A stretch of 64,000 nucleotides of DNA, taken from contig NW_021941230.1 in NCBI RefSeq assembly GCF_902148845.1, positions 8,395,859-8,459,858 of the forward strand. The letters run 5' to 3'. Under the pieces are notes generated by a model. It saw only the letters and a list, made by a program, of their open reading frames with translations. It was not told the DNA's origin and ran no database searches. Made by a program: the position numbers and the translations under genes. The DNA is from Salarias fasciatus (taxonomy: Eukaryota; Chordata; Actinopteri; Blenniiformes; Blenniidae). This document shows positions 47,440-60,676 of this stretch, one piece after another; within the stretch, counting starts at the first letter, position 1; each line of letters starts with the position of its first letter.

Positions 47440-49194
47440 CTATCTGTGTTGAGACCACTTTGAAAACGCCCAGAGGGGTTTTCTCTTGTGGCCCTGTCTG
47501 AATTCTCGAAGTGACGGTGAGCAGTGAAGCCGGACCACTGAGTAAAGTCCAGCCTCAGTGGGGATGAAGGTGCTGTACGGCCCCACATCTGCACCGTCCT
47601 GGAAATAAGAGGAGAAACCATTCAGGAGGAGTAAACTGTGGAGAAGGAGGCTACAGGAGGTTACAGATGTCTGAGTCGTACCATGTTGGGAGGTTTTCTC
47701 ACTGCATCCGGTTGTTTTTCTGTGAGAAACAAAAAAGAAAAACAAAAAAAGTCTGTTTTACTCAAGATTATTTTTTATTTCGATGTAAGACAAGGTGATT
47801 TCTGATCATCAAAGTAATTTAAACATAAATTTAAAGACAACACAACACGCAGTTTTTAAATAGTTTACAATCATAACGGGTGGGGGGGGGGGATCCAAAT
47901 CTACAAGGCCTTCTATGAAAAAGTTGATTCTGTGGGAAGATGATTAAAGTCATGTTCAGTCAGATTTACCTTTGATGTTGTTTTCTGCAGAAGAACACCA
48001 GCATCACTGAGGTCACAATGAGAAAAAAAGCCACAACTGAACCACGGATGATCAGTGGTATCATTGTTATTCTCATACCTGTGGTGAATTCTTCCTCTTC
48101 TGAAGCTTTGCACAAAAAGAACGGAGCTTTGTTAGTTCAACAAACCCAGCACTTTATGAATGTGAATACCGAAAAACATCTTAGTTGTGAACAGTTTCTA
48201 CTTGATTTAGTTCAATTTCATGGTCGTAGAATTGTGCAGATTCTTTCTCTCGGATAGCTTCAACTTTTGCGGTCTTGTCTGTGACCGTTGTTGAACTGAC
48301 TATGAGAATATGAGAGATCATCCAGATAACCAGACGACAGAAGACTGAGCCCAACAGAAAGGACTCCAGCGAGATCAGACCAAATGCAACCTGGCATTGT
48401 GCTGTCAAAGAAGGAAAACTGAGCAAATTAGTGAAAAATCATATCGACCCAATGACATCCTGCAAGACGTCGAGAAGTCTGCAGGAAATGTACTGATGTG
48501 ATGACACAGCAGTGGGAAACATCAACAGATTCACAAAATCAGGAAACAGAATGTTCAACAAGTGAATTCTGACATTCCAGACATCTGACAGCATTTCCTT
48601 ATCATGGCGCGGTCTACAGTTCAGAGGACGTCACCAAATGTTCTCCTTTGTCCAGTCAAGAGGTAAAAGGAAGAAAACACTTGGTCCATTTAAAACATTC
48701 CTTCAGTAACAACATGAATGAAATAATCCTACCTTCCACAGTGATGCTGAGATGGAGAACATACACTCCATCTGTGTATGAACATGAACAGGTGATGTTC
48801 CCGCTGTCAGCTGCAGTCAAATCATGGAAGTGGAGAAGCACTGTCTGATTGTTTCCAGTGAGGAAGAAGCTGGAGCCACATCCCTGATCAAAGCTGAATC
48901 CATGTCCATCATACTGGTAGATCAGAGAACAGGGTTCAGCCCTGCTCCGCTCTGTTCTGATCTTACACACCAGCAGAGAGATGAACTCTACAGTCTGGCT
49001 GAAGTTGCACACTGGAGTCACATCTGCTTTCTGCCCGATTCTCTTCACAAGGAAATCTGGAATCAATGAGTTTTAATCAATAAAAGTCAGATCAGCTCAT
49101 CTTTTGAGAGGAAAAACACACAGAGTGGTTGTACATTACCTTCACTGTCACAGAGGGTCAGAAGCAGAAGAAACCACAGTCTGAACGTGTCCAT
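47440..49194 (-). CDS. Unrecognised single-V-domain membrane receptor, copy 1 (VX1)
   Basis: I do not recognise this family. Exons on the - strand: 49194-49140 signal peptide (MDTFRLWFLLLLTLCDSE), 49056-48733 V-type Ig domain, 48105-47970 stalk and helix (FFLIVTSVMLVFFCRKQHQ), 47719-47682 and 47598 onwards tail. The Ig domain has DVTPVCNFSQ, LLVCKIRTERSRAEPC, FDQGCGSSFFL and LTAADSGNITCSCSY; the last is the DxGxYxC motif with Ile for Tyr, and there are several extra Cys. In copy 2 the tail continues NPPDM...GPYSTFIPTEAGLYSVVRL with YxxF and YxxV motifs, in frame. In copy 1 exon 4 begins with five A instead of four, which shifts the frame and ends the protein after about 198 aa; the ancestral frame runs to 47,440. 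An extra A in a homopolymer may be a sequencing error. Of the three copies, this is the one most likely to make protein. Confidence 0.7.
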
Positions 49195-49199
49195 CTCTC

Positions 49200-50330
49200 T
49201 GTCGCTGCAGATGTGAGCTCTGAAAGGTAACTGAGGAAAAAATAAAAGACGAACCCACTTCTTGTAACCTAAATATCATCTCTGACAGAAACACCAGCAG
49301 TGGTTAACTCCTGAACAGGATGTGTGTGTGTCTTCAGTTTCAAAACATTCAAGGTCAAACAAGACAAAGAAAACTTTTGAGAAGAAGTCACTGGAGAAAA
49401 GAATTAATTTCAAAAGAAAGAATATTCGGTCCTGGAGCTCGATATATAGAAATAGTAACCAACACTGGGTGAAAACCACTTTCAAGATAAGGTCAAAAGT
49501 TAGGAAGAAGTTAATTCAGCTTATATCTCGGACAAAGACCGCACATAAGCCTGAGTTTGATCAGCTGGGGAGGCGTTATGGAGACCGCATATGGAAATGC
49601 ATCACCGCCACATTGAAAGCTACAATACAGCAACTTCATTATTATCATTATAAATTTTATTAATGAGTTTTAAAAAATGTAGCTTAATTCAGAAAAAGAA
49701 AAGGCATTTCTGTTGATACATTTCAGTTGGATTTCCTGAGAGCTGAAGTCAATATTCAAGTTATTAAGCAGGCTCAAGATGCTTTATCAAAGCTTGATTG
49801 ATGGATCACAGGTTTGGTTTAAGATGTCCCTTGTAAGAGTTTGATGTTTTAGTTTCATTGTTAGTCACACACATTCATCTTAACAGACTCTTCACTGACC
49901 ATTGACGAGGTCAGTGTGGCGGCCATATTGGATGAAGACCTACTTCTAATTTACTTCTACCTGAGGAAGTCTTTACATTCTGAAACCAGGAAATGATTCA
50001 GATGGGAACGTATTGATCATTCTGTTCAGATATTTCAGTATCTTAACACAGACTGCTGTCTGACAAATGAGCCAAGCTAAAAGAGAGATGATATTTTCAA
50101 ATTGTAAAAACTTACAATTCAGGAAAAAAGTTGCTAAACGAACGAGATTATATCACACAAGTGAAGCTCAAAGCGTGTATTTCATGATGATAAAATATGT
50201 TGTATACATATTGTGTGAACGTATTTAGCTTCCAAGAGAATGAGTTTAGAAAACAGACTGCTGAAACATAACAGGGTTTGCCCTCTGGTGGTCAGACAGA
50301 GAACTACAATGGGGTACGTATTGAATTGAC
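49200..50330. other. Spacer between VX1 and VX2
   Basis: Non-coding. The 5' flank of VX1 (49,260-50,080) is homologous to the flanks of VX2 (52,080-52,880) and VX3 (58,880-59,700), which defines the tandem unit. Confidence 0.65.
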
Positions 50331-50394
50331 TAATTTCTCGACAGCATGCTGATATTTTCTTTATTTGATCTATCTACTTTTTTGATTGTTCATC

Positions 50395-52006
50395 TCATAA
50401 AGCTCTGACTGTGATCTCTGTTCTATCTGTGCAGTCTCCAATGTGTTTAGACCACTTTGAAAACACCCAGAGGGGTTTTCTCGTGTTCTCCTGTCTGAAT
50501 TCTCTGAGTGCCTCTGAGCGGTGAAGCCGGACCACTGAGTAAAGTCCAGCCTCAGTGGGGATGAAGGTGCTGTATGGCCCCACGTCTGCAAAGTCCTGGA
50601 AACAAGAAGAAAATTAACATTCAGAAGGAGTAAACTGTGGAGGACGAGGCTCTAGGAGGTTTTAGATGTCTGAGTCGTACCATGTCGGGAGGATTTCTCA
50701 CTGCATCTGGTTGTTTTCTGTGAGAAACAAATAATAAAAAAGATAAAGGCTTCTTCACTCCTGTTACACTTCAGGCTTTTGGTTATTTGCAAAATATGAA
50801 AGGTAAAGTGAAGGAAGTTGTAGTGCATCTTGTATCATGAGTGATTTATGATTCTGTGAGAACATGATTAAAGTTGTGTTCAGTCAGATTTACCTTTGAT
50901 GCTGTTTTCTGCAGATGAACACCAGCATCACTGAGGCCAGCGTGAGAAAAAAAGCCACAGAAACTGAAGCACAGATGACTGTTGGTATTATCATATCTCC
51001 CTCTTCATCCTCTGAATATTTGTAAGAATGGAGCTTTGTTAGTTCAATTAAACCAGCGTTATATAAATGTGAATACCGTAGAATGGTCAGAAATAGAATT
51101 CTGACATATTCTCCAGTTCTCTCACATTCTAAAACTACATCATGTAACCTAAACGGGGATACATTGTTTAATTCTTAATCTAACCTCTGAATTCTTGATA
51201 CAGCTCTGACCCATTCCAGCTCAGGCATTCTGGATCCTAATTCACATTTTTAACTGTGATTCGTTCTCGATAAATCTCAAAACTGCAACATGACACACAT
51301 TCCTGAACTCTCACACACTGTACAGGCCTGACTCATTTAAAGACTGTGTCACACTGTAGATCTCTGTCTCACTTTCTGAAAGGCTCTTGATACATTCTCG
51401 ACATCTGACAGCATTTCCTTGTCGTGGAGCAGTCTCCAGTTCAGTGGAAGTTACCAAATATGGTCATTTGTCCAGTCAAGAGGTAAAAGCAAGAAAACAC
51501 TTGTTTTCTTGAAAACATTCCTTCAGTAGCAGCATGACTGAAATAATCCTACCTTCCACAGTGATGCTGAGATGGAGAACATACACTCCATCTGTGTATG
51601 AACATGAACAGGTGATGTTCCCGCTGTCAGCTGCAGTCAAATTATGGAAGTGGAGAAGCACTGTCTGATTGTTTCCAGTGAGGAAGAAGCTGGAGCCACA
51701 TCCCTGATCAAAGCTGAATCCACGTCCATCATACTCGTAGATCAGAGAATAGTGTGGCTCCGCTCTGTTCTGATCTTACACACCAGCAGAGTGATGAAGT
51801 CCATAGTGTGGCTGAAGTCACACACTGGAGTCACATCTGCTTTCTGCCCGATTCTCTTCACAAGGAAATCTGGAATCAATGAGTTTTAATCAATAAAAGT
51901 CAGATAAGCTCATTTTTTGCGAGAAAAAAAAACAGAGTGGTTGTACATTACCTTCACTGTCACAGAGGGTCAGAAGCAGAAGAAACCACAGTCTGAACGT
52001 GTCCAT
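50395..52006 (-). pseudogene. VX2, second copy of the unrecognised V-domain receptor, frameshifted Ig exon
   Basis: Exons on the - strand: 52006-51952 (signal peptide identical to VX1), 51869-51553 Ig, 51011-50894 stalk and helix (FFLTLASVMLVFICRKQHQ), 50717-50681 and 50595-50395 tail. The Ig exon is 317 bp against 324 in the other copies: a 7-bp deletion after the codons for RTERS shifts the frame into an immediate stop. All other exons are open and in phase, including the tail (DFADVGPYSTFIPTEAG, LYSVVRLHRSEALREF), which ends at 50,395 and best shows the ancestral tail. No longer able to make the full receptor unless the Ig exon is skipped, which the phase-1 borders would allow. Confidence 0.8.
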
Positions 52007-52099
52007 CTCTCTGTCGCTGCAGACGTGAGCTCTGAAAAGTAACTGAGAAAACAAACAATTGACCCACTTCTTGTAACCTAAATAACAGCTCTGACAGGA

Positions 52100-52890
52100 A
52101 CACCAGCAGTGGTCCACTCCTGAACAGGACGTGTGTGTGTCTTCAGTTTCAAAACATTCAAGGTCAAACAAGACATAGAAAACTTTTGAGATGAAGTCAC
52201 TGGAGCCAAGAATTCATTTTAAAAGAACAAATATTCAGTCCTGGAGCTCGATATATAGAAATAGTAACCAACACTGGGTGAAAACCACTTTCAAGATAAG
52301 GTCAAAGTTAGAAAGAAGTTAATTCAGATTATAACTCGGACAAAACTGCACACAACACAGCCTGAGTGAAGCATCGGTTCCATCAGCTGGGGAGGCATTA
52401 TGGAGACCGCACATGGAAATGCATCACCGCCAGAATGAAAACTACAACGAAGCAACTTCATTATTATCATTATAAATTTTATTAATGAGTTTTGAAAAAT
52501 GCAGCTTCATTCAGAAAAAGAAAGGGCATTTCTGTCAATACATTTCAGTTGGATTTCCTGAGAGCTGAAGACAATGTTCATGTTATTAAAATCAGGCTCA
52601 AGATGCTTTATCAATAAAGTTTGATTGCTGGATCACAGGTTTGGTTTAAGACGTCCTTTGTGAGAGTTTGATGTTGCAGTTTCACTATTAGTCACACATC
52701 CATCTTAATAGACTCTTCTCTGACCATTGACTGGGTCAGTGTGGCGGCCATATTGGATGAGGACTTGCTTCTTATTCACTTCAACCTGAGGAAGTCTTTA
52801 CATTCTGAAACCAGGAAATGATTCAGATGGTGAAGTATTGATAATTCTGTTCAGCTATTTGAGTATCTTAACACAGACTGCTATGATATG
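52100..52890. other. 5' flank of VX2
   Basis: Non-coding sequence homologous to the VX1 and VX3 flanks; ends at the TIR element. Confidence 0.6.
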
Positions 52891-52891
52891 T

Positions 52892-55800
52892 TATGAGGGG
52901 TCGCACAAAACGTAATTCATTCTGGCCCTCTCATACACATACATTCTCCTTGCACACACATATATTCTCATGCTTACACACACATATTCTCCTTGCACAC
53001 ACACATATTCTCATGCTCACACACACATATATTCTCCTTGCACATACATATATTCTCATGCTTACACATACATATTCTCCTTGCACACACATATATTCTC
53101 CTTGCACATACATAGGCTATATATTCTCATGCTTACATACACATATATTCCCCTGCCAAACAGTGATGAGAATCTGTAGAGACAGAGAGGGGGAGAGAGA
53201 GAGAGACCGCACTAAAAAAGTATCGTGTACCTGTAATTGATGTAACTGTGTGTATCATAGGGGATTTTGCCTTTGCAGCTCTGTTAACTATTCAATCGGT
53301 ATTATGCAAGCATTTGTTAGCCCCCCCAACAAATTTCACCACCAGCCGCCACTGATTGTCCGTAATTTCCTGATTGAGGAATATATATTCCAGTTATTAT
53401 TGAAATAATTATAGTTGGTTCTTTGTATCGGTTAAGTGAAATATTCAGTTTAATTTGTTCCAGTAAGTTCTGTGACTGTCATGCTAACTATTAGCATTTC
53501 CATTCTACTTTCCAGAAACATTAGCATTAAAGGGATACAGCGCAGTTTTAAATATTAAATTTTCAATTATTCACACCCACACACGTTTTCACCTTTGCCT
53601 GATGGGCAGCAAGAGCTATTTTTGCAAGATCGCAGTCGCTCCTATTTTCCTGTGCAGGACACTGAAGGCACAGAAATATGAGTGATTCGGGTACAAATCG
53701 CTCTGAGCTTGACGTAATGCGCGCTCCCGCTGGCCTGGTAATCCTTAAGTTTCGATTTGTCCGCCATTACTCCGCCAGACGCTTAGCAGCAACAACTGAG
53801 CAGTACTGAGGATGGAGCTTCCAGAAAGTAAGAAAAGACTGGCTTCTAGCACTACACAACTCCAGCACAGACTCCACAAGGCAAAAGAAACTTACATTTT
53901 ACTCTAGCGCTGCTAAAAGAGCGAGGAAGGAGTTCCCTTGTTCTGTGCACGTACATGGGCACAAGCCACAGACACGAGCTTTTCACTAAGCTACAGTTAC
54001 GCCTAAGGCCTGCAGGGGTCGGTGTTTTGCATAAAACGAGCAAACTGCGCTGTGCTCCTTTGAAGCTGGTGTCCTGAGTTTTGAAAGAGAGAGTTTTTTT
54101 TTAATCCAATGTCTCGAGGTTCCGCCCTCCCTCTGCTTTCATGAGCGACCAAGCCACTCCCCTTTTATTGTGCACGCTATTATCCGTCGGGTGAAAATGA
54201 GAGCCTCCGAGTCCTACAGCATCCTACACGTTTAGCTGTTTACGGTGGATGTTCAGCAGACCATGTATATATCCGAGGTAAGCGTGGCGGCTGCTGCGGA
54301 GCTAACTCTCCTCTGCCTGGGCGAGTGGCCATGCTCTCTGGCTGCCACTCTGCTGCAGTTTGATTGACAGCACGAGAATGCGGAAGCTCGAAATCTATTG
54401 GCTGACGCTGACGGGCGCTTTTTCGGATAACATGGGGGTCTATGAGACGAAGGCGGGGCTCATAGATAAATCTTTATATTGCATTATGCCAGTGGCGGAC
54501 AGTGCATTTCACCCTAAGGCCTTCAGAACAGATCCGCCTGAATCAATCCACCTCTCAATAACTATTTTGTTTACAAAAAAAAAATCTTATTATGCAGATA
54601 TGCACATTAAGAGTTGTTGCACAGCAGATAGATACTTGTGCAGCCAGAATAAATGCCTTTGCTGAAGTGCACAAGTCTCCTACTACATCTGTGCACATAC
54701 AATGAGCATCAACAACTTAATAAAACAGCAATATTATTTAGGAAAAGAGGACATTTCACTCACCAAAATCCCGATTATTTGAAAACAAAATACATCCTCC
54801 TTTCCTTCCTCAAAAAGAGTTCAACTGCTCTGTCATATAGATTATCCATGTGTTTCAGTTCCATAAAGCCAGAGCTGAAAGTCCAGCTTGCCCTGTGGTA
54901 TTTCTGGTAAGTTTTATTTCTCTTCAGGTCTTCTTCTTCTTTGGAATAATTGAGGTAGGCGACCAACAACTTAGGTGCATACCGCCCCCTACTGTATCTC
55001 TTGGTGAATGTAAATCAGAAGGCCTGGATATGCTGTTGTTTGTGTACGCTAGCTAGAAGGTGCTGAGTCTCCAACTCGAAATCTGATTGGTTGAAGCAAC
55101 TGTCTGATTGGTTGAAGCAGCTGTCTGTTTGACGCTTCACTTTACTTCACTGCGCCATCAGGAACGGACAGTGAAGGCCTCGGGCAGATTTCTTTGGCCC
55201 TAGCAACAGATGATGCCTGATATCTGATTGGTTAAATGATTTAATATGAAAAAAAAACATGTCTGGAAGCAGCTCAACAACGGGAAAACTATGAAAGGAA
55301 CTGGAACATACCGTTTGGAATCATTTATTAATTATTTATGGACAAAATATAATTTACATCAGTCTGTAATTCAGATACTTTTTAGGCCAGCAGAGAAGAC
55401 TTTGCAGGCCCTGACAGCCCACCACTGCATTATGCTAATATTATGTTGTAGGATCTAACCAGACAAACACATTGAAGCTCTGTTGAAAAATGATACATAC
55501 GCTGGAAACGAACGGAAACTCCGGACACGAGCTTTAAGCTAGCTGAGATTTTTCCATAGTGTATGTTTATTTATTGTGTCTTAAGGTGTCATATCCACAC
55601 GGAAAGCATCATTCAACCTTTACATGATGGCACAGGGGTTGAAAAACACTGCCCTAATCCTCCATTTCGGCCTTGTGTAGCGTTAGCGTTAGCTGCTTGT
55701 CCTGCTGAAGCCACTTGGATGTTGGCAGGTCTGAAGAGTTTTTCACTTTCCACCATGCTTTGAGTCCAGTCTGGAGCAGATGAACGGGTCACCTGCTGTT

Positions 55801-56236
55801 CAAGCCATGAGGATAAGGATCAGGCTGTTTCTGGGGATAATAAAATATTTCCCAATACCCCAGTTGCTTGTAGCAGCACTGAGACTCCACGACACCTGCA
55901 ATGTTGACTGATCTGAACAAGACCCGCCTGCTTGAGCTTCTCAGCCAATCACAGCGCGCTTCCTTTTCCACTATACTCACTTCCTTTTCCACGAAACTCA
56001 CTCGCACACACATACATTCTTCTCTTAAATACATACATACTTCTCTTACATACATATATTTTCTTTGTACACATGCATATATACCTATTTATTTAGGAGA
56101 ATGTATGCATGTGAAAGGAGAATACGTGTGTAAGCGTGAAAATATATGTGTGTGCAAGGAGAATATATGTATGTGCAAGGAGAATATATGTATGTGACAG
56201 GGCCAGAATGAATTATGTCTTGTATGGCCCCTCATA
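52892..56236. mobile_element. 3.3-kb TIR element with sub-terminal minisatellites
   Basis: Inverted ends TATGAGGGG...ATTCATTCTGGCCC at the left and the reverse complement at the right, with ATATGT on both sides as a likely 6-bp target duplication. Inside each end is an array of ACACATATATTCTCCTTGC-like units, in opposite orientation (52,925-53,150 and 55,995-56,200). The interior (53.3-55.9 kb) is non-coding. A + strand frame near 53,812 (MELPESKKRLASSTTQLQH) resembles the start of a transposon-associated protein but stops soon. VX1's flank at about 50,195 (AAATATGTTGTATAC) looks like the empty site. Confidence 0.75.
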
Positions 56237-56500
56237 ATATGTTGTATACTGTCATGTTCTGTGAACGCATTTAGCTTCCAAGAGAATGAATTCAGAAAAC
56301 AGACTGCTGAAACGTAACAGGGTTAATTTCCCAGTGAAATGTTGCCCTCTGGTGGTCAGACGGAGAATTACAATGGGGTGTGGATTGAATTGACTCATCT
56401 CTTGACAGCATGCTGGTCTTTCCTTTATTTCATCCGTCTACTTGTATGATTGTTCATCTAGTAAAGCTTTGACTGTGATCTCTGTTCTATCTGTGCAATC

Positions 56501-58809
56501 TCAAATGTGTTGAGACCACTTTGAAAGCACCCAGAGGGGTTTTCTCTTGTGGTTCTGTCTGAATTCTTGAAATGACAATGAGCAGTGAAGCCGGACCACT
56601 GAGTAAAGTCCAGCCTCAGTGGGGATGAAGGTGCTGTACGGCCCCACGTCTGCACCGTCCTGGAAATAAGAAGAGAAAACCATTCAGGAGGAGTGAACTG
56701 TGGAGGAGGAGGCTAAAGGAGGTTACAGATGTCTGAGTCGTACCATGTTGGGAGGTTTTCTCACTGCATCTGGTTGTTGTTTCTGTGAGAAATGAAAAAG
56801 AAAAAAAAGTCTGTTTTAATCATGATTACACTTCAGGGTGTTTTTTATTTTGGTGTAAGACAAAGTGATTTCTGATCAGCAAACTAATTTAAACATACAA
56901 ATCAAAGACAACACAAATAAACACAAAATGCAGTTTTTAAACAGTTTACAATCATAACAGGGGGAAAAAATCCAAATCTACAAGGCCTTCTATGAAAAAG
57001 TTGATTCTGTGAGAAGATGATTAAAGTTGTGTTCAGTCAGTCAGTTGTTTTCTGCAGAAGAACACCAGCATCACTGAGGTCACGGTGAGAAAAAAAGCCA
57101 CAACAACTGAACCACGGATGATCACGATCATACCTGTGGTGAAATCTTCCTCTTCTTCCTCTGAAGCGTTGCACAAAAAGAACGGAGCTTTGTTAGTTCA
57201 ATAAACCCAGCATTTTATGAATGTGAATACCGAAAAACATCATAGTTGTGAACAGTTTTTATTGGATTTAGTTCGATTTTGTGGCCGTAGAATTGTGCAG
57301 ATTCTTTCTGTAGGATAGCTTCAACTTTTACAGTCTTGTCTGTGATTGGAACGTTGTAGAACTGACTGTTAGAATATTAGATATCATCCAGAGAAGCAGA
57401 CGACAGAAGACTGAGCCCAACAGAAAGGACTCCAGCGAGATCAGACCAAATGCAACCTGGCATTGTAGTGTTGAAGAAGGAAAACTGAGTGAATTAGTGA
57501 AAAAATCACATCAACCCAATGACATCCTGCAAGAAGTCTAGAAGTCTGCAAGAAATGTACTGATGTGATGATACAGCAGTGGGAAACATCACCAGATTCA
57601 CAAAATCAGGAAACAGAATGTTCAACAACTGAATTCTGACATTCTGGACATCTGACAGTATTTCCTTATCGTGGCGCAGTCTATCATTCAGAGGACGTTA
57701 CCAAATGTGGTCCTTTGTCCAGTCAAGAGGTAAAAGGAAGAAAACAGTTGTTCTCTTGAAAACATTCCTTCAGTAGCAACATGACTGAAATAATCCTACC
57801 TTCCACAGTGATGCTGAGATGGAGAACATACACTCCATCTGTGCACGCACGCTTTTCTCCAACTCTGCCTCGTTTTAGATGTTTGATACGACTGAGAATT
57901 CTGACATACTCTCCAGCTCTCTCACATTCTGGAACTCAGTCATGTAACCTAAATGCAGATACATTGTTTAATTCTTATTCTAGAACCTCTGAATTCTTGA
58001 TACAGCTCTGACCCATTCCAGCTCAGGCATTCTGGATTCTGACTCACATTTATAACTCTGATTCGTTCTCGATACATCTGAGAACTGCAACATGACACAA
58101 AGACTTTCACATTCCTGAAGTCTCACACACTGTACAGGCCTGACTCATTTACAGACTGTGTCACACTGTAGATCTCTGTCTCACTTTCTGAAAGGCTCTT
58201 GATACATTCTAGGCATCTGACAGCATTTCCTTATGGTGGAGCGGTCTACAGTTCAGAGGAAGTTACCAAATATGACCATTTGTCCAGTCAAGAGATAAAA
58301 GCATGAAAAACCTTCCTTCAGTAACAACATTACTGAAATAATCCTACCTTCCACAGTGACACTGAGATGAAGACTATGCACTCGTCCTTGGTATGCACAT
58401 GAACAGGTGATGTTCCCGCTGTCAGCTGCAGTTAAATGATGGAAGTGGAGAAACACTGTCTGATTGTTTCCCGTGAGGAAGAAGCTGGAGCCACATCCCT
58501 GATCAAAGATGAATCCATGTCCATCATACTCGTAGTTCAGAGAACAGGGTTCAGCCCTGCTCCGCTCTGTTCTGATCTTACATGTAAGCAGAGTGATGAT
58601 ATCCACAGTGTGGCTGGAGTTACACACTGGAGTCACTTCTGTTTTCTGCCTGATTCTCTTCACAAGGAAATCTGGAAAAAATGAGTTTTAATCAATAACA
58701 GTCAGATCAGCTCATCTTTTGAGAGGAAAAACACACAGAGTGGTTCTACATTACCTTCACTGTCACAGAGGGTCAGAAGCAGAAGAAATCACAGTCTGAA
58801 CGTGTCCAT
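56501..58809 (-). pseudogene. VX3, mosaic third copy of the V-domain receptor
   Basis: Signal exon 58809-58755 has a Trp codon turned to TGA (MDTFRL then stop). Ig exon 58671-58348 is open (VTPVCNSSH, CKIRTERSRAEPC, FDQGCGSSFFL, DSGNITCSCAY). A second, 3'-only fragment of an Ig exon lies at 57,800-57,843. The stalk/helix exon, from 57,166 down, has lost its acceptor (AAG to ACG) and its donor, and tail exons follow at about 56,745 and 56,659-56,501. The 3' half (56.3-57.84 kb) resembles VX1, and the 5' half (57.88-59.7 kb) resembles VX2, including a VX2-type intron. It therefore looks like a recombinant of two copies, and it is not functional as read. Confidence 0.8.
57800..57843 (-). pseudogene. 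Ig exon fragment at the VX3 recombination junction
   Basis: On the - strand encodes DGVYVLHLSITVE and a donor, identical to the end of the VX1/VX2 Ig exon; homology ends abruptly at about 57,843. Confidence 0.8.
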
Positions 58810-59699
58810 CTCGCTGTCGCTGCAGATGTGAGCTCTGAAAGGTAACTGAGACAAAAAAAGAAAAGAAGAACCCACTTCCTGCAACCTAAATATCAACTCT
58901 GATAGAAACACCAGCAGTGGTTCACTCCTGAACAGGACTTGTGTGTGTCTTCAGTTTCAAAACATACAAGGTCAAATAAGACAAAGAAAACTTTTGAGAT
59001 GAAGTCATTGGAGAAAACAATTAATTTCAAAAGAAAGAATATTCGGTCCTGGAGCTCGATATATAGAAATAGTAACCAACACTGGGTGAAAACCACTTTC
59101 AAGATAAGGTCAAAGTTAGAAAGAAGTTAATTCAGATTATAACTCGGACAAAACTGCACACAACACAGCCTGAGTGAAGCATCGGTTCCATCAGCAGCTG
59201 GGGAGGTGTTATGGAGACCGCATATGGAAATGCATCACCGCCACATTAAAAACTACAATAGAGCAACTTCCTTATTGTTATTATAAAATTTATTAATGAG
59301 TTTAAGAAAATGCAGCTTAATTCAGAAAAAGAAAGGGCATTTCTGTCAATACATTTCAGTTGGATTTCCTGAGAGCTGAAGACAATGCTCATGTTATTAA
59401 AAGCAGGCTCAAGATGCTTTATCAACACAGTTTTTTTTGGGGTTTTTTATCAATACAGTTTGATTGATGGATCACAGGTTTGGTTTAAGACGTCCCTTGT
59501 GAGAGTTTGATGTTGCAGTTTCACTATTAGTCACACATCCATCTTAATAGACTCTTCTCTGACCATTGACTGGGTCAGTGTGGCGGCCATATTGGATGAG
59601 GACCAACTTCCAATTCTCTTCTACCTGAGGAAGTCTTTACATTCTGAAACCAGGAAATGATTCAGATGGTGAAGTATTGATCATTCTGTTCAGCTATTT

Positions 59700-60635
59700 G
59701 CCACCATTAGATTCATTTAGATTCATTACCTCGTCGCTATCCATCCTTCAGACAGCCACTGGAAACAATTGAAGGTGAGTTCAGTCCGACAGAATTCCAC
59801 CGGGAGCAGCATTTTACGACGCCACGCACTCGTCCTCATTGGAACTGTAGTATTCCTTCAGGCAAAACACTACTGCTTTTGTCCACTGGCGCCGCCAAAA
59901 TCAACGAAAACTGAAAGTTCCTTAGTGTTGCTTTAAGATTAACTGTAATATCTGTGCTGTGTTCAATGAGACTGAGCAATTTTTTTGACAAGTCTGAGCC
60001 CCACTGCAGTGTCATTTCCAAACTAAGAGCTGATTGGCTGTCACCGATGTAGGAGGGTCCTGATTAGTGATTGGCAGATTGACGGAGCCATGACAGTTCA
60101 GCACTGCTAAAGCTAAAGTTAACAGTCAGAAATCTAAATGAATAAAAGTCACTGAAAAGTTTTTCCAAAAGAAGAAAATTTTCTTTTAAAGTGAGTCTTC
60201 AGCTTTGGTGAGTGAAAGCATATTGTGGCGATGAGCAGTGACTTGCAGTGCAAGGAAACACAAGAAGCTTCTCTCTTTACCAGGGCTTTAATCTTGAAAA
60301 GCACACCGGGAAGAACACACACAACAATGGCTCACAGGCCCGAAGTTATGGTGGCAGCAACCCCACCCGTTCACGGTCCAACACATGAAGTAACGAAAAT
60401 AAACGCAGAACACAAACACTTGCCCTCAAAGCCCCGAACGAGCACACCGCAATAGCGACCCGCCTGGTAGCTACAGTATATAGAGTTGGGAAGACCACGT
60501 GACCTACACGCAATGCATGATGGACAGGGGAGACCGGCAAATGTAAACTTTAGAGATGGGAAGTGTGACGTCACTGCCACAAATAGTCATGGGATAGGTT
60601 GTCACACTTTCCATCTCTATTGCCGATCTTTTCAG

Positions 60636-60676
<41 letters not shown>

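Noticed and set aside
52925-53150. Regular repeats that might suggest a CRISPR-like array
   Set aside because: Units are variable AT/CA-rich minisatellites inside a eukaryotic TIR element, mirrored at the other end; there are no unique spacers.
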